Below are positions 51,731-59,451 of a stretch of 64,000 bases of DNA, piece by piece. This stretch comes from an uncultured Oscillibacter sp. (GTDB lineage Bacteria; Bacillota; Clostridia; Oscillospirales; Oscillospiraceae): positions 310,001-374,000 of the forward strand of contig CAJUMX010000001.1 in the NCBI GenBank assembly GCA_910587705.1. Reading direction: 5' to 3'. The notes beneath the pieces are model-generated. The model worked only from the letters and a program-made list of their open reading frames with translations, ran no database searches and was not told the origin of the DNA. Within the stretch, counting starts at the first letter, position 1, and each line of letters opens with the position of its first letter. A program made the position numbers and the translations under genes.

Positions 51731-51793
51731 AGAAATTCCCACCAGAGCGCAGTTTTCGGCAAAGCCGGAAACGGAGCGGTGGTGGGAATTTCT
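51731..51793 (-). terminator. Long hairpin just after the tRNA gene
   Basis: Perfect 14-bp outer arms (51731-51744 with 51780-51793) plus partial inner pairing, starting 4 nt after the tRNA 3' end on the minus strand. It probably acts in termination or 3' processing; a T-run appears only further downstream (near 51650). Apart from this and 51511-51554, the interval 51405-51797 shows no gene. Confidence 0.5.
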
Positions 51794-51797
51794 GAGC

Positions 51798-51871
51798 TGG
51801 CAGCGGGTGAAGGATTCGAACCCTCACATACAGAGTCAGAGTCTGCTGTGCTACCTTTACACAAACCCGCT
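51798..51871 (-). tRNA. tRNA-Gln (anticodon CTG)
   Basis: 74 nt with CCA encoded. Acceptor AGCGGGT pairs with ACCCGCT, discriminator G; D-arm GTGT/GCAC with loop AAAGGTA; anticodon stem GCAGA/TCTGT with loop CTCTGAC, so anticodon CTG reading CAG; variable loop of 4; T-arm GAGGG/CCTTC with loop TTCGAAT. The discriminator G and anticodon fit glutamine. Confidence 0.92.
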
Positions 51872-52040
51872 GTATCTCTTTGGAACAGCTATCATTATAC
51901 TAAAAAAATCCGCCTTGTCAAGGGGTTTTCAGATTTTTTCCCAAATTTCTTTTTTACGGAAAAATCCACTCCCTCCCCCTTCCGTCCGGCGGCGGCACTG
52001 TGCTATAATAAAAACAATACTCCCACGAAAGGAGACCCCC

Positions 52041-53645
52041 ATGATCAAGCTCGAAGGCCTCCGCCTGCCCCCTGGCAGCGGCGAGGCGGACCTCTGCGCC
52101 CAGGCCGCCAGGCTGCTGCGCCTCGCCCCTTCGGATATCCGGGACCTCCAGATTCTCCGCCGCAGCATCGACGCCCGGGAGGGTGTGGCGGTGATTTACA
52201 CCGTCTGCGCAACGGTGGACAGCGAGTCCGCCGTTCTCCGCCGCTGTCGGAATCGGAAGGTTGGCCGCCTGGAGCCGAGCCCGGCCTACCGCCTGCCGGA
52301 GCCCCTTCCCCCACCGGAGGCTGCGCCCGTTGTTGTGGGGGCGGGCCCAGCGGGGCTCTTCGCCGCCCTGGTTCTGGCGGAGGCGGGCCAGCGGCCCATT
52401 CTCCTGGAACGGGGCCGTCCCGTAGAGGCCCGCAAGGCCGATGTGGAGCGCTTCTGGTCCACCGGCCAGCTGGACCCGGCCAGCAACGTCCAGTTTGGCG
52501 AGGGCGGAGCCGGAGCCTTTTCCGATGGCAAGCTGTCTACCGGCACCAAGGACCTCCGCCACCGCTTCATCCTGGAGCAGCTGGTCTCCTGTGGTGCGCC
52601 TCCCGACATCCTCGTCGACGCCAAGCCCCATGTGGGAACGGACTATCTCTACACCGTCCTCCAAAACCTCCGTCAAAAGCTGACCGCCCTGGGGGCGGAC
52701 ATCCGCTTTGAAACCCAGCTGGAGGATCTGCGGACGGAGCACGGCGTGCTCACCGGCGTGGAGCTTTCCGGTCCGGAGGGGCGGGAGACGCTCCCCTGCC
52801 GGAGCCTGATTCTCGCCCCCGGGCACTCTGCTCGGGACACCTTTGAAACGCTGTACAAGCGGGGCGTGCCCATGGAGGCCAAGCCCTTCGCCGTGGGCCT
52901 TCGCATTGAGCACCGGCAGGCGGACTGCGACGCCGCCCAGTACCGCCAATACGCCGGGCACCCGGGCCTGTCCGCCTCTACCTACAAGCTCTCCTGCCAC
53001 CTGCCCAATGGGCGGGGGGTGTTCTCCTTCTGCGTCTGCCCCGGCGGGGAGGTGGTGGCCGCCGCCTCGGAGCCGGAGCGGATTGTGACCAACGGCATGA
53101 GCGAATTTGCCCGGGACAAGGAGAATATCAACGGAGCAATACTGGTCAATGTCACGCCGGAGGACTTCGGCAAGGACGCTCTGGCCGGGGTGGCCTTCCA
53201 GCGGCAGCTGGAGGCGGCGGCCTACACCCTGGGAGGCGGCGGCTACCGGGCCCCTGCCCAGCGGGTGGAGGACTTTTTAGCCCGGCGGCCCTCCAAGGGG
53301 CCGGGGCGGGTCCGACCCAGCTACCGCCCCGGCGTCACCTGGACAGACCTCCACAAATGCCTGCCACCCTTTGTGGCGGCGGCGCTGGAGGAGGCCCTGC
53401 CCATCCTGGGCCGGAAGCTCCGGGGCTACGACGCGCCAGACGCCGTGCTCACCGCTGTGGAAAGCCGCAGCTCCTCTCCCCTCCGCATCCTCCGGGGCCC
53501 GGACGGTCAGTCCGCCCTGGGGGGGCTCTACCCCTGCGGTGAGGGGGCAGGCTATGCCGGGGGCATTCTCTCCGCCGCGGCCGACGGCATGAAATCCGCC
53601 GAGGCCCTGCTGGAACATTTACGACAAGGAGACCATCGGTTATGA
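52041..53645 (+). CDS. FAD-dependent oxidoreductase (COG2509 type)
   Basis: 534 residues. An N-terminal module of about 90 residues (RLAPSDIRDLQILRRSIDAR) precedes the Rossmann FAD motif VVVGAGPAGLFAALVLAEAG; further conserved stretches are FGEGGAGAFSDGKLSTGTK, LILAPGHSARDTFE and the C-terminal GLYPCGEGAGYAGGI. This is the uncharacterised FAD-dependent dehydrogenase family widespread in Firmicutes. ATG at 52041 follows AAAGGAGACC; the open frame extends upstream through the tRNA region without a start signal. Overlaps the next gene by ATGA. Confidence 0.88.
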   Translation: MIKLEGLRLPPGSGEADLCAQAARLLRLAPSDIRDLQILRRSIDAREGVAVIYTVCATVDSESAVLRRCRNRKVGRLEPSPAYRLPEPLPPPEAAPVVVGAGPAGLFAALVLAEAGQRPILLERGRPVEARKADVERFWSTGQLDPASNVQFGEGGAGAFSDGKLSTGTKDLRHRFILEQLVSCGAPPDILVDAKPHVGTDYLYTVLQNLRQKLTALGADIRFETQLEDLRTEHGVLTGVELSGPEGRETLPCRSLILAPGHSARDTFETLYKRGVPMEAKPFAVGLRIEHRQADCDAAQYRQYAGHPGLSASTYKLSCHLPNGRGVFSFCVCPGGEVVAAASEPERIVTNGMSEFARDKENINGAILVNVTPEDFGKDALAGVAFQRQLEAAAYTLGGGGYRAPAQRVEDFLARRPSKGPGRVRPSYRPGVTWTDLHKCLPPFVAAALEEALPILGRKLRGYDAPDAVLTAVESRSSSPLRILRGPDGQSALGGLYPCGEGAGYAGGILSAAADGMKSAEALLEHLRQGDHRL

Positions 53646-54610
53646 AAACAATCTGCGTTTACCAGGAATTTCTCACAGAGGCCCACAAGGCCCGGATTCG
53701 GGACACGGCGGAGGCTCTGGGCTTCGCCCCTAAATTCTTCCGCCCGGACCAGTTTGAGGAGGCGAAAGCCTGTCTCCAGGACTGCGAGGTCCTCTACGCC
53801 CACCATCCGGAGCTTCTCCGGGCGGCCCCGGCATCTTTAAAATGGTACTGCTGCTCTTATGCCGGGGTGGACCCCTACTGCAAGGACCCGTCCCTCTTCG
53901 CGAACCCGGACTGCCTGCTGACCAACTCCAGCTGTTACGGCGTCACCATTGCGGAGCATGTGGTCATGGTGCTGCTGATGCTTCTCCGGCGGATGCCGGA
54001 GTACGAGGAGGTGGTCCGGAACCGGGGATGGAGCAACCAGCTTCCCATCCGGTCCATTCGGGACAACACCTTCACCATCCTGGGCACGGGAGACATCGGC
54101 ACCAACGTGGCGGACCGCCTCCGAGGGCTGGGGGCGGCGAAGATCACTGGCCTGAGCCGCGGCGGCCGGGCCCAGGAGAGCTTTGACGAGGTGCTGCCCA
54201 TACAGCGGCTGGACGAGGTGCTGCCTCGGACGGAAAACCTGATCATGGCCCTCCCCGGCACGGCGGAGACGGTCCATATTCTGAACCGGGCGCGGATTGC
54301 TCTGCTGCCCCAGGGGGCCTTTGTGGTAAACGTAGGCCGGGGCACCGCCATTGAGCAGGCGCCCCTGGTGGAGGCCCTGAACGCCGGCCGCCTGGGGGGC
54401 GCGGCCCTGGACGTGATGGACCCGGAGCCCCTGCCCCAGGACCATCCCCTGTGGACGGCGAAAAACCTCATCCTCACGCCCCATGTCTCCGGAAACATGA
54501 CCCTGGGCTACACCTGCGACCAGAACGTGGAGATGTTCTGCCGGGATTTGGAAAACTACGCCGCCGGGCGGCCTTTAGCCAGCCTCATCGACCGGACCCG
54601 GGGTTATTGA
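53642..54610 (+). CDS. D-2-hydroxyacid dehydrogenase family protein
   Basis: 322 residues. NAD-binding motif LGTGDIGTNVADRL and the catalytic trio: Arg in NVGRGTAIEQ, Glu in DVMDPEPLP and His in LTPHVSGNM. It reduces or oxidises a 2-keto/2-hydroxy acid; the substrate is unknown. The ATG overlaps the previous stop, so it is translated with the FAD oxidoreductase, with which it may share a metabolite. Confidence 0.9.
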   Translation: MKTICVYQEFLTEAHKARIRDTAEALGFAPKFFRPDQFEEAKACLQDCEVLYAHHPELLRAAPASLKWYCCSYAGVDPYCKDPSLFANPDCLLTNSSCYGVTIAEHVVMVLLMLLRRMPEYEEVVRNRGWSNQLPIRSIRDNTFTILGTGDIGTNVADRLRGLGAAKITGLSRGGRAQESFDEVLPIQRLDEVLPRTENLIMALPGTAETVHILNRARIALLPQGAFVVNVGRGTAIEQAPLVEALNAGRLGGAALDVMDPEPLPQDHPLWTAKNLILTPHVSGNMTLGYTCDQNVEMFCRDLENYAAGRPLASLIDRTRGY

Positions 54611-54616
54611 TACACG

Positions 54617-54643
54617 AAAAAGCGGCCCCCGAAGGGGCCGCTT
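54617..54643 (-). terminator. Terminator of the 19-residue peptide unit
   Basis: On the minus strand a 10-bp stem AAGCGGCCCC/GGGGCCGCTT with a TTCG tetraloop followed by TTT. The plus-strand side lacks a T run, so it serves the minus-strand transcript. Confidence 0.8.
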
Positions 54644-54662
54644 GACGGGTCGATTCAGTGGT

Positions 54663-54722
54663 TTAGCGGTTCAGGCAAACGGCACCGCCCAGTACCACGA
54701 TGGAAAGCAGCGTGTACAGCAT
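54663..54722 (-). CDS. 19-residue hydrophobic peptide
   Basis: ATG at 54722 preceded by a very strong ribosome binding site (AAGAAGGAGGTG). The peptide reads MLYTLLSIVVLGGAVCLNR, one short membrane-spanning stretch ending in Asn-Arg. It has its own extended -10 promoter (54757-54765) and its own terminator (54617-54643), which argues that it is a real transcription unit. Far too short for routine annotation. Not recognised; could be a small membrane regulator or toxin-like peptide. Confidence 0.5.
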   Translation of the reverse strand: MLYTLLSIVVLGGAVCLNR

Positions 54723-54756
54723 GTGGGGCACCTCCTTCTTTCTTGACGTTGATATG

Positions 54757-54765
54757 ATGATACCA
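54757..54765 (-). promoter_or_regulatory. Extended -10 promoter of the 19-residue peptide
   Basis: On the minus strand TGG-TATCAT, no good -35. The predicted start lies about 28 nt before the ATG. Confidence 0.45.
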
Positions 54766-54886
54766 CGCCCTGGAAGAAAAGACATTCAATATCTTGCCGG
54801 TTTTTCCCTGAGAAGGGCCCGGCCCGGGGAGGGCGGGCCTGCCAGCTTTACAACATCTTGCGCTCCCGGAGGGAAAGGAGGACCCA

Positions 54887-55762
54887 TTGACAGACGAACG
54901 AATTTTGTGCTTTGTGAAGCGGGAGGCCCGCTCCCTCTTCCCTTCGGAGACCGCGCCTCGGCTGGTGTATGTCAGCCGGACCCTGCCCTCCGACCGGGCT
55001 TACCACAGCATCCTCCATGCCCACCAGGACCTGGCGGAGATTCTGCTGATCTGCGGAGGCGAGGGCCGCTTTTTGGTGGGGGAGACCTTTTATGACGTAA
55101 AGGCCGGCGACCTGCTCCTCTACAACAGCGGTGTGGTTCACGACGAGTTTTTCAGCGAGGAAAACGCCATCTCCGCCTACTGCGCCGCTATCGCCGGGCT
55201 GCGCCTGCCGGGGCTGCGGGAAAATGCCCTCCTGGCCGACGGGGTTCCGCCCCTGTTCCACGCGGGGGAGGAGGCGGAGGACTTGCGGCTGCTGCTGGAC
55301 ATGATGTACCGCTATCTGCTGGAGGACCGCCCAGACTGCGAGGCTCTGTGCCATCACCTGACCCTGGCCCTGCTGGGCCGGGTTCTCCGGCTCACCGGAG
55401 ACGCGCGGGACCCGGCGGAGACGGAGCCCAAGACCCTGGGCCGCCAGGTCCAAGCCTTCATCGACGGGCATTTCAGCGAGCCCCTGACCCTCCAGGACAT
55501 CGGAAAGGCCCTTCACGTCAGTCCCTACTACCTCTCCCATGTGTTCAAGGAGACCAGCGGGTATTCGCCCACCCAGTATCTCCTCCGCCGCCGGATCGGC
55601 GAGGCCCAGAATCTGCTGATCTCCACAGAGCTGCCGATGGCGAAGATCGCGGAACAGGTGGGCTTCGAAACCCAGAACTACTTCAATCTGCAATTCTCCA
55701 AGCACGTGGGGATGCCGCCGGGGAAGTACCGGGAGTCCTTCGTGGGGAAGAAAAAGCCGTAA
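54887..55762 (+). CDS. AraC-family transcriptional regulator
   Basis: 291 residues: N-terminal cupin-like sensor (about 30-110, HAHQDLAEILLICGGEGRF) and two C-terminal helix-turn-helix motifs (about 185-285, LTLQDIGKALHVSPYYLSHV and MAKIAEQVGFETQNYFNLQF). TTG start with AAAGGAGG upstream. Its target is unknown; it stands alone before a terminator and is convergent with the DMT gene. Confidence 0.9.
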   Translation: MTDERILCFVKREARSLFPSETAPRLVYVSRTLPSDRAYHSILHAHQDLAEILLICGGEGRFLVGETFYDVKAGDLLLYNSGVVHDEFFSEENAISAYCAAIAGLRLPGLRENALLADGVPPLFHAGEEAEDLRLLLDMMYRYLLEDRPDCEALCHHLTLALLGRVLRLTGDARDPAETEPKTLGRQVQAFIDGHFSEPLTLQDIGKALHVSPYYLSHVFKETSGYSPTQYLLRRRIGEAQNLLISTELPMAKIAEQVGFETQNYFNLQFSKHVGMPPGKYRESFVGKKKP

Positions 55763-55765
55763 CGC

Positions 55766-55798
55766 AAGGCCGGACAGGGCATGCTGTCCGGCCTTTTT
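55766..55798 (+). terminator. Terminator after the AraC gene
   Basis: A 12-bp stem AAGGCCGGACAG/CTGTCCGGCCTT followed by TTT. Confidence 0.9.
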
Positions 55799-55800
55799 CG

Positions 55801-56223
55801 CTATTTGCTCAAGAAATAGAGCCCGACGAGGCAGATGACCACCCCCAGCACCTTGCTGGGGGTGACAGCCTCCTGGTACAGAAGGGCCCCCACTACCAGC
55901 AGCGCCAGGGAGAGGAAGGCGCTTTGCACGATGGAGGCCGTGCTCACCGGCCACCCGGCCTTGTAGGCGTAGAGAAAGCCCGCTTCCAGGCCCACCACGG
56001 AAATTCCCAGCAGCATGGGGGCCATGTTCAGCTTGCCATACTCCCGGAGCAGACTGCCGCCCGGGTTCAGCACGAAGAACATCACCGCCGAGCAGACCGC
56101 CCCCACCAGATAGGTCACGGTTAAGGAGGCCATGGCGTCCATCTCCCTGGGGACGGATTTGGCGCAGATTTGATAGAGAATGTTGGATACGACCACCAGG
56201 GCGATGGGCCAGATAGCAGACAT
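55801..56223 (-). CDS. Small DMT/EamA-type membrane transporter
   Basis: 140 residues with a half-size EamA repeat of four to five helices (SAIWPIALVVVSNILYQIC at the start, KVLGVVICLVGLYFLSK at the end), so it probably dimerises. The substrate is unknown. The second of two adjacent ATG codons is preferred, 7 nt after AGGAGG. Its leader contains its own promoter and then an intrinsic terminator directly before the ribosome binding site, pointing to attenuation. Confidence 0.85.
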   Translation of the reverse strand: MSAIWPIALVVVSNILYQICAKSVPREMDAMASLTVTYLVGAVCSAVMFFVLNPGGSLLREYGKLNMAPMLLGISVVGLEAGFLYAYKAGWPVSTASIVQSAFLSLALLVVGALLYQEAVTPSKVLGVVICLVGLYFLSK

Positions 56224-56236
56224 CATATTCCCTCCT

Positions 56237-56265
56237 AAAAAAGCAGCCAGGCTTTTCAGCCTGAC
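56237..56265 (-). promoter_or_regulatory. Leader terminator (attenuator) of the DMT gene
   Basis: On the minus strand an 8-bp stem GTCAGGCT/AGCCTGGC with GAAA loop followed by TGCTTTTTT, only 4 nt before the AGGAGG of the DMT gene and downstream of its promoter. It could also end transcripts from the MATE operon. Confidence 0.7.
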
Positions 56266-56299
56266 TGCCGGTAGGTGCTCACCCATACTCGATGGCATA

Positions 56300-56328
56300 A
56301 TGATAGCACGCCGGAACCAGCCTGTCAA
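56300..56328 (-). promoter_or_regulatory. Sigma-A promoter of the DMT gene
   Basis: On the minus strand TTGACA, 17 nt, TATCAT, giving a leader of about 70 nt that includes the terminator at 56237-56265. Confidence 0.75.
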
Positions 56329-56334
56329 GCCGCT

Positions 56335-57678
56335 TTACAGCGCCATGGTTTCCCACTTGTGCCCGTGAAACCGGGGGAGGAAGAAGGCGATGCGGAGGAA
56401 CCAATCGGTAAACATGGCCATCCAGATGCCCACCACGCCAAAGCCCAGGAACCGCCCCAGGAGGATTCCAAAGCCCACCCGCATGGTCCACATGGAGACG
56501 GAGGAGACCACCATGGTGAACCGGGTGTCTCCCGCGGCCCTCAGGGCCTGGGGCAGGGTGAAGGACAGAGGCCAGATCAGCATGCCCATAAAGCCGTGCA
56601 TCCAGATGATCTGCCGGGCGTAGTGCTCCGCCTCCGCCGAGACGTTATACAGCCGCAGGACCAGGGGCAGGGAGAGGTACACCAGCAGGATGCACAGGTC
56701 CATGGAGACATAGGCCGCCTTCAGCAGCTTCTTCGTGTAGAACCGGGCCTTGCCATAGTCTCCGGCGCCCACGCACTGGGACACCACCGTTACAATGCCA
56801 AGGCCCAGGGCGTTGCCCGCCACGCACTGGAAGGTGGCGAAGGTGTTGCCAATGGCGTTGGCCGCCACGGAGGCGGTTCCCAGGACGGAGACCGTGGAGA
56901 GGAGCAGAATTTTTCCCAGCTGGAACATGCTGCTCTCCAGCCCGTTGGTTACGCCGAAGCGGAGGATGTTCTTCACAATGTAGCGGTCATGCCGGAGACC
57001 CAGCTTCTCCACCTGGAGGGCCAGCCCGGGCCGCCGGAGCAGAACCAGCATAGCCCCCGCCGCAAAGACCCGGGAGACCACCGTGGGAATGGCCACCCCC
57101 TCCACGCCCATGTGGAGGCCGAAGATCAAAAGGGCGTTTCCGGCGGCGTTGATCACGTTCATCACCAGGGAGACCCACATGGAAATTTTGGAGTTTCCCA
57201 TCACCCGGAAGAGGGCCGCCCCGGCGCTGTAAACCGCCAGGAAGGGAACGGAGGATTCCACGATCAGGTAATAGGTGTTGGCGTAGGCCGCCACATCCGG
57301 CTCCACCTGGCCGAACACCACGTTCAGCACGAAGCCCCGGCCCAGGTAGAAGAGAGCCATAATCACCAGGGATGCCTCGGCCATAAAGAGGAGCAGCTGT
57401 TCTCCGGCGTGGCCGGCCTTGTCCCGCTCGCGGCGGCCCAGGTACTGTCCGGCGATGGCCGCCCCGCCGGTGGCCAGGGCGGCGAAGGCGTTTACCAGCA
57501 GCACGTTCACCGTGTCCACCAGGGATACGGCGGAGATGGCTGCCTCTCCCACCTGGGAGACCATAACAGAGTCCAGCAGGCCCACGGTGATGGCCAGCAG
57601 CTGCTCGATGACCAGCGGCACCACAAGTCGCCGGAGGTCCCGGTTGGTAAAGTCTATTTGAATTGGTTTGGGTTCCAT
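56335..57678 (-). CDS. MATE-family efflux transporter
   Basis: 447 residues, 12 helices in two homologous halves, with MATE features such as LLDSVMVSQVGEAAISAVSLVD near the N-terminus (read about residues 33-54) and ALRAAGDTRFTM in the C-half. Exports drugs or metabolites by cation antiport. The ATG at 57678 (MEPKPIQ) is preferred for AAGAGG upstream over an in-frame ATG at 57702. It follows the AraC gene by 52 nt, so the regulator probably controls it. Confidence 0.92.
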   Translation of the reverse strand: MEPKPIQIDFTNRDLRRLVVPLVIEQLLAITVGLLDSVMVSQVGEAAISAVSLVDTVNVLLVNAFAALATGGAAIAGQYLGRRERDKAGHAGEQLLLFMAEASLVIMALFYLGRGFVLNVVFGQVEPDVAAYANTYYLIVESSVPFLAVYSAGAALFRVMGNSKISMWVSLVMNVINAAGNALLIFGLHMGVEGVAIPTVVSRVFAAGAMLVLLRRPGLALQVEKLGLRHDRYIVKNILRFGVTNGLESSMFQLGKILLLSTVSVLGTASVAANAIGNTFATFQCVAGNALGLGIVTVVSQCVGAGDYGKARFYTKKLLKAAYVSMDLCILLVYLSLPLVLRLYNVSAEAEHYARQIIWMHGFMGMLIWPLSFTLPQALRAAGDTRFTMVVSSVSMWTMRVGFGILLGRFLGFGVVGIWMAMFTDWFLRIAFFLPRFHGHKWETMAL

Positions 57679-57730
57679 ATTGCCTCTTTTCCTATGCGCC
57701 AAGAGCCTCGCGGCTTTCCAAAAGCGCAGG

Positions 57731-58579
57731 TTATCGAAATTCCCGGGGATTCATGTGGAAGGTGTTCCGGAAAGCCCGGAGGAAGGTGGAATACTCGGAA
57801 AAGCCCACCTGCTCCGCCGCCTTCATCACCGGCGTGCCCGCCCGGATCAGCTCCCCCGCCCGGAGGAGCCGCTTCTGGCTGATGTACTGGTGGATGGTGT
57901 AGCCGGTGACGGCCTTGAAGCGGTGCATCAGGTAATACCGGCTGAGATAAAACCGCCCCGCCAGGGCGCTGACCGTCAAATCCGCCTCCAGATGGGCGGC
58001 GATGTAGCGGAGAATCTCCTCAATCTTGGGGTCCACCCGATAGCTGTCCCGCTGCTCCTGGGCGGTGCGGTCCCGGAGCAGGTCCCGGTTCACGTCGATG
58101 AGGAGCTGCTGGCAGAGGGTGTCCGCCATGCGCCCCGCGCCGAACTCCGCAGAGTGGAGGGCCTCCTCCAGCCGCTGGACGGCCCCCATGTATTGCAGCC
58201 GCCGCTCCGCGTCCGCCCGCAGCAGATGGAAGCCCCGGCGGCGGGCGGCCTCAAAGCAGGCGTCCAGGGCCTCGCCGGGATCGCTTCGGGCGGCCAGCCA
58301 ATCCCGGCCCAGCCAGATGACCACCCGCTCATAGGGCTCCGAGGGGTCGATGATAGGCCGGTGAATCAGGTTGTGCTGGACCAGCAAAACGTCCCAGGGC
58401 TGGAGGAAATAGGTGACGCCCTCCACCAGATAGGCCACCTTCCCCCCCAGGAGGAGAATGAGCTTGTCGAACTCGTGGTAATGGTAGTCCACCTTCTGGG
58501 CCCGGCTGTCCTTGAGGTGGAAGAGGCGGAAGTCCTCGTTGAGGTAGCCCCGCTTGCTGGCGGTCTCTCCAATGAGCAT
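57731..58579 (-). CDS. AraC-family transcriptional regulator
   Basis: 282 residues: cupin sensor with HYHEFDKLILLLGGKVAY (about 33-50) and a C-terminal double helix-turn-helix (LTVSALAGRFYLSRYYLMHR; VMKAAEQVGFSEYSTFLRAF). AGGAGGAAG lies upstream of the ATG. First gene of an operon with the MATE transporter, whose expression it likely activates. Confidence 0.92.
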   Translation of the reverse strand: MLIGETASKRGYLNEDFRLFHLKDSRAQKVDYHYHEFDKLILLLGGKVAYLVEGVTYFLQPWDVLLVQHNLIHRPIIDPSEPYERVVIWLGRDWLAARSDPGEALDACFEAARRRGFHLLRADAERRLQYMGAVQRLEEALHSAEFGAGRMADTLCQQLLIDVNRDLLRDRTAQEQRDSYRVDPKIEEILRYIAAHLEADLTVSALAGRFYLSRYYLMHRFKAVTGYTIHQYISQKRLLRAGELIRAGTPVMKAAEQVGFSEYSTFLRAFRNTFHMNPREFR

Positions 58580-58741
58580 GGCGGCTTCCTCCTTTCCCGG
58601 TTTGTGACCTCTATCCTAGCGCACTTTTTGCCCTCCCGCAACCTGAATAACCAACAAACCTGGAAAAAGATTTCCCACATCTTTGGCGGAAGCGGCAAAA
58701 ACCGGGGCTTCGAGAACGGAAAATTTGGGCACACGGGTTTC

Positions 58742-58770
58742 TTGAAATTTGCTATAGTTATGTGTAAGAT
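58742..58770 (+). promoter_or_regulatory. Sigma-A promoter of the dihydrofolate reductase gene
   Basis: TTGAAA, 17 nt, TAAGAT, about 70 nt before the ATG at 58842. Confidence 0.65.
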
Positions 58771-58841
58771 AGTCAGGCATAGCAACGAGGGTAAGACTTG
58801 CTCTTGGGGACCTGCTTCCCGATACGGTATGAGGTGAATGT

Positions 58842-59345
58842 ATGAACGCTTACGTAGTCGCAGATCAGCGCTGGGCCTTTGGCCGGAACGGGGGACTGCT
58901 CTTCTCCCTGCCCGCCGACCTGGACCGCTTTCACACCCTGACCCGAAACGGCACCGTCATCATGGGGCCGGAACGGCTGGAATTTTTCACAGGCGGGTCC
59001 CCCCTGCCCCAGAGGCGAAACATCGTCGTCACACGGGACCCCTCCCACCTGCCGGAGGGGGCGGAGGGCGTTTCCTCCCCGGAGAAGGCCCTGACCCTAG
59101 CGGGCGGACCGGAGGCGGAAAACCTGTGGATCATCGGCGGCGGCAGCATTTACGCCGCCCTGCTCTCCCGGTGCCGCCGGGTGTACCTCACCCGGGTGGA
59201 GACCCGGGTGCAGGAGTCGGACACCTTCTTCCCCAACCTGGATAAGCTGCCCAACTGGGAGGTGGCTGGCCAGGGGGAGCCCATGGAGGAGAACGGTTTG
59301 AAATTCCGCTTTTTTGAGTACGTCAACACGAAGCTGGGAAGCTGA
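58842..59345 (+). CDS. folA: Dihydrofolate reductase
   Basis: 167 residues. DHFR fold with LPADLDRF (catalytic Asp retained), TVIMG in the NADPH-binding region, RRNIVVTRD and WIIGGGSIYAALL. The usual PW before the LPADL motif is LFS here, and the Arg/Lys-Thr after IMG is Pro-Glu, so it is a divergent member; low trimethoprim affinity would be a reasonable but untested guess. GAGGTG upstream. No thymidylate synthase gene is adjacent. Confidence 0.88.
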   Translation: MNAYVVADQRWAFGRNGGLLFSLPADLDRFHTLTRNGTVIMGPERLEFFTGGSPLPQRRNIVVTRDPSHLPEGAEGVSSPEKALTLAGGPEAENLWIIGGGSIYAALLSRCRRVYLTRVETRVQESDTFFPNLDKLPNWEVAGQGEPMEENGLKFRFFEYVNTKLGS

Positions 59346-59350
59346 AACCG

Positions 59351-59394
59351 CAAGGGACTTTTGGGAATGGCGATTCCCGAAAGTCCCTTGTTTT
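59351..59394 (+). terminator. Terminator after dihydrofolate reductase
   Basis: Stem CAAGGGACTT/AAGTCCCTTG with inner GGGAAT/ATTCCC, followed by TTTT. Confidence 0.9.
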
Positions 59395-59416
59395 CTGTCT
59401 TGCCCCACGGTATAAT
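59388..59416 (+). promoter_or_regulatory. Sigma-A promoter of recG
   Basis: TTGTTT, 17 nt, consensus TATAAT; the -35 overlaps the end of the preceding terminator. Confidence 0.65.
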
Positions 59417-59451
59417 CAAGGGAGAAAACCGGCCGGAAAGGAGGGGCTTCC

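Noticed and set aside
51405..51797. Coding potential upstream of the FAD oxidoreductase, in frame from 51465
   Set aside because: It would run through the tRNA gene and two palindromes; the ATG at 52041 has a proper ribosome binding site and starts the conserved domain.
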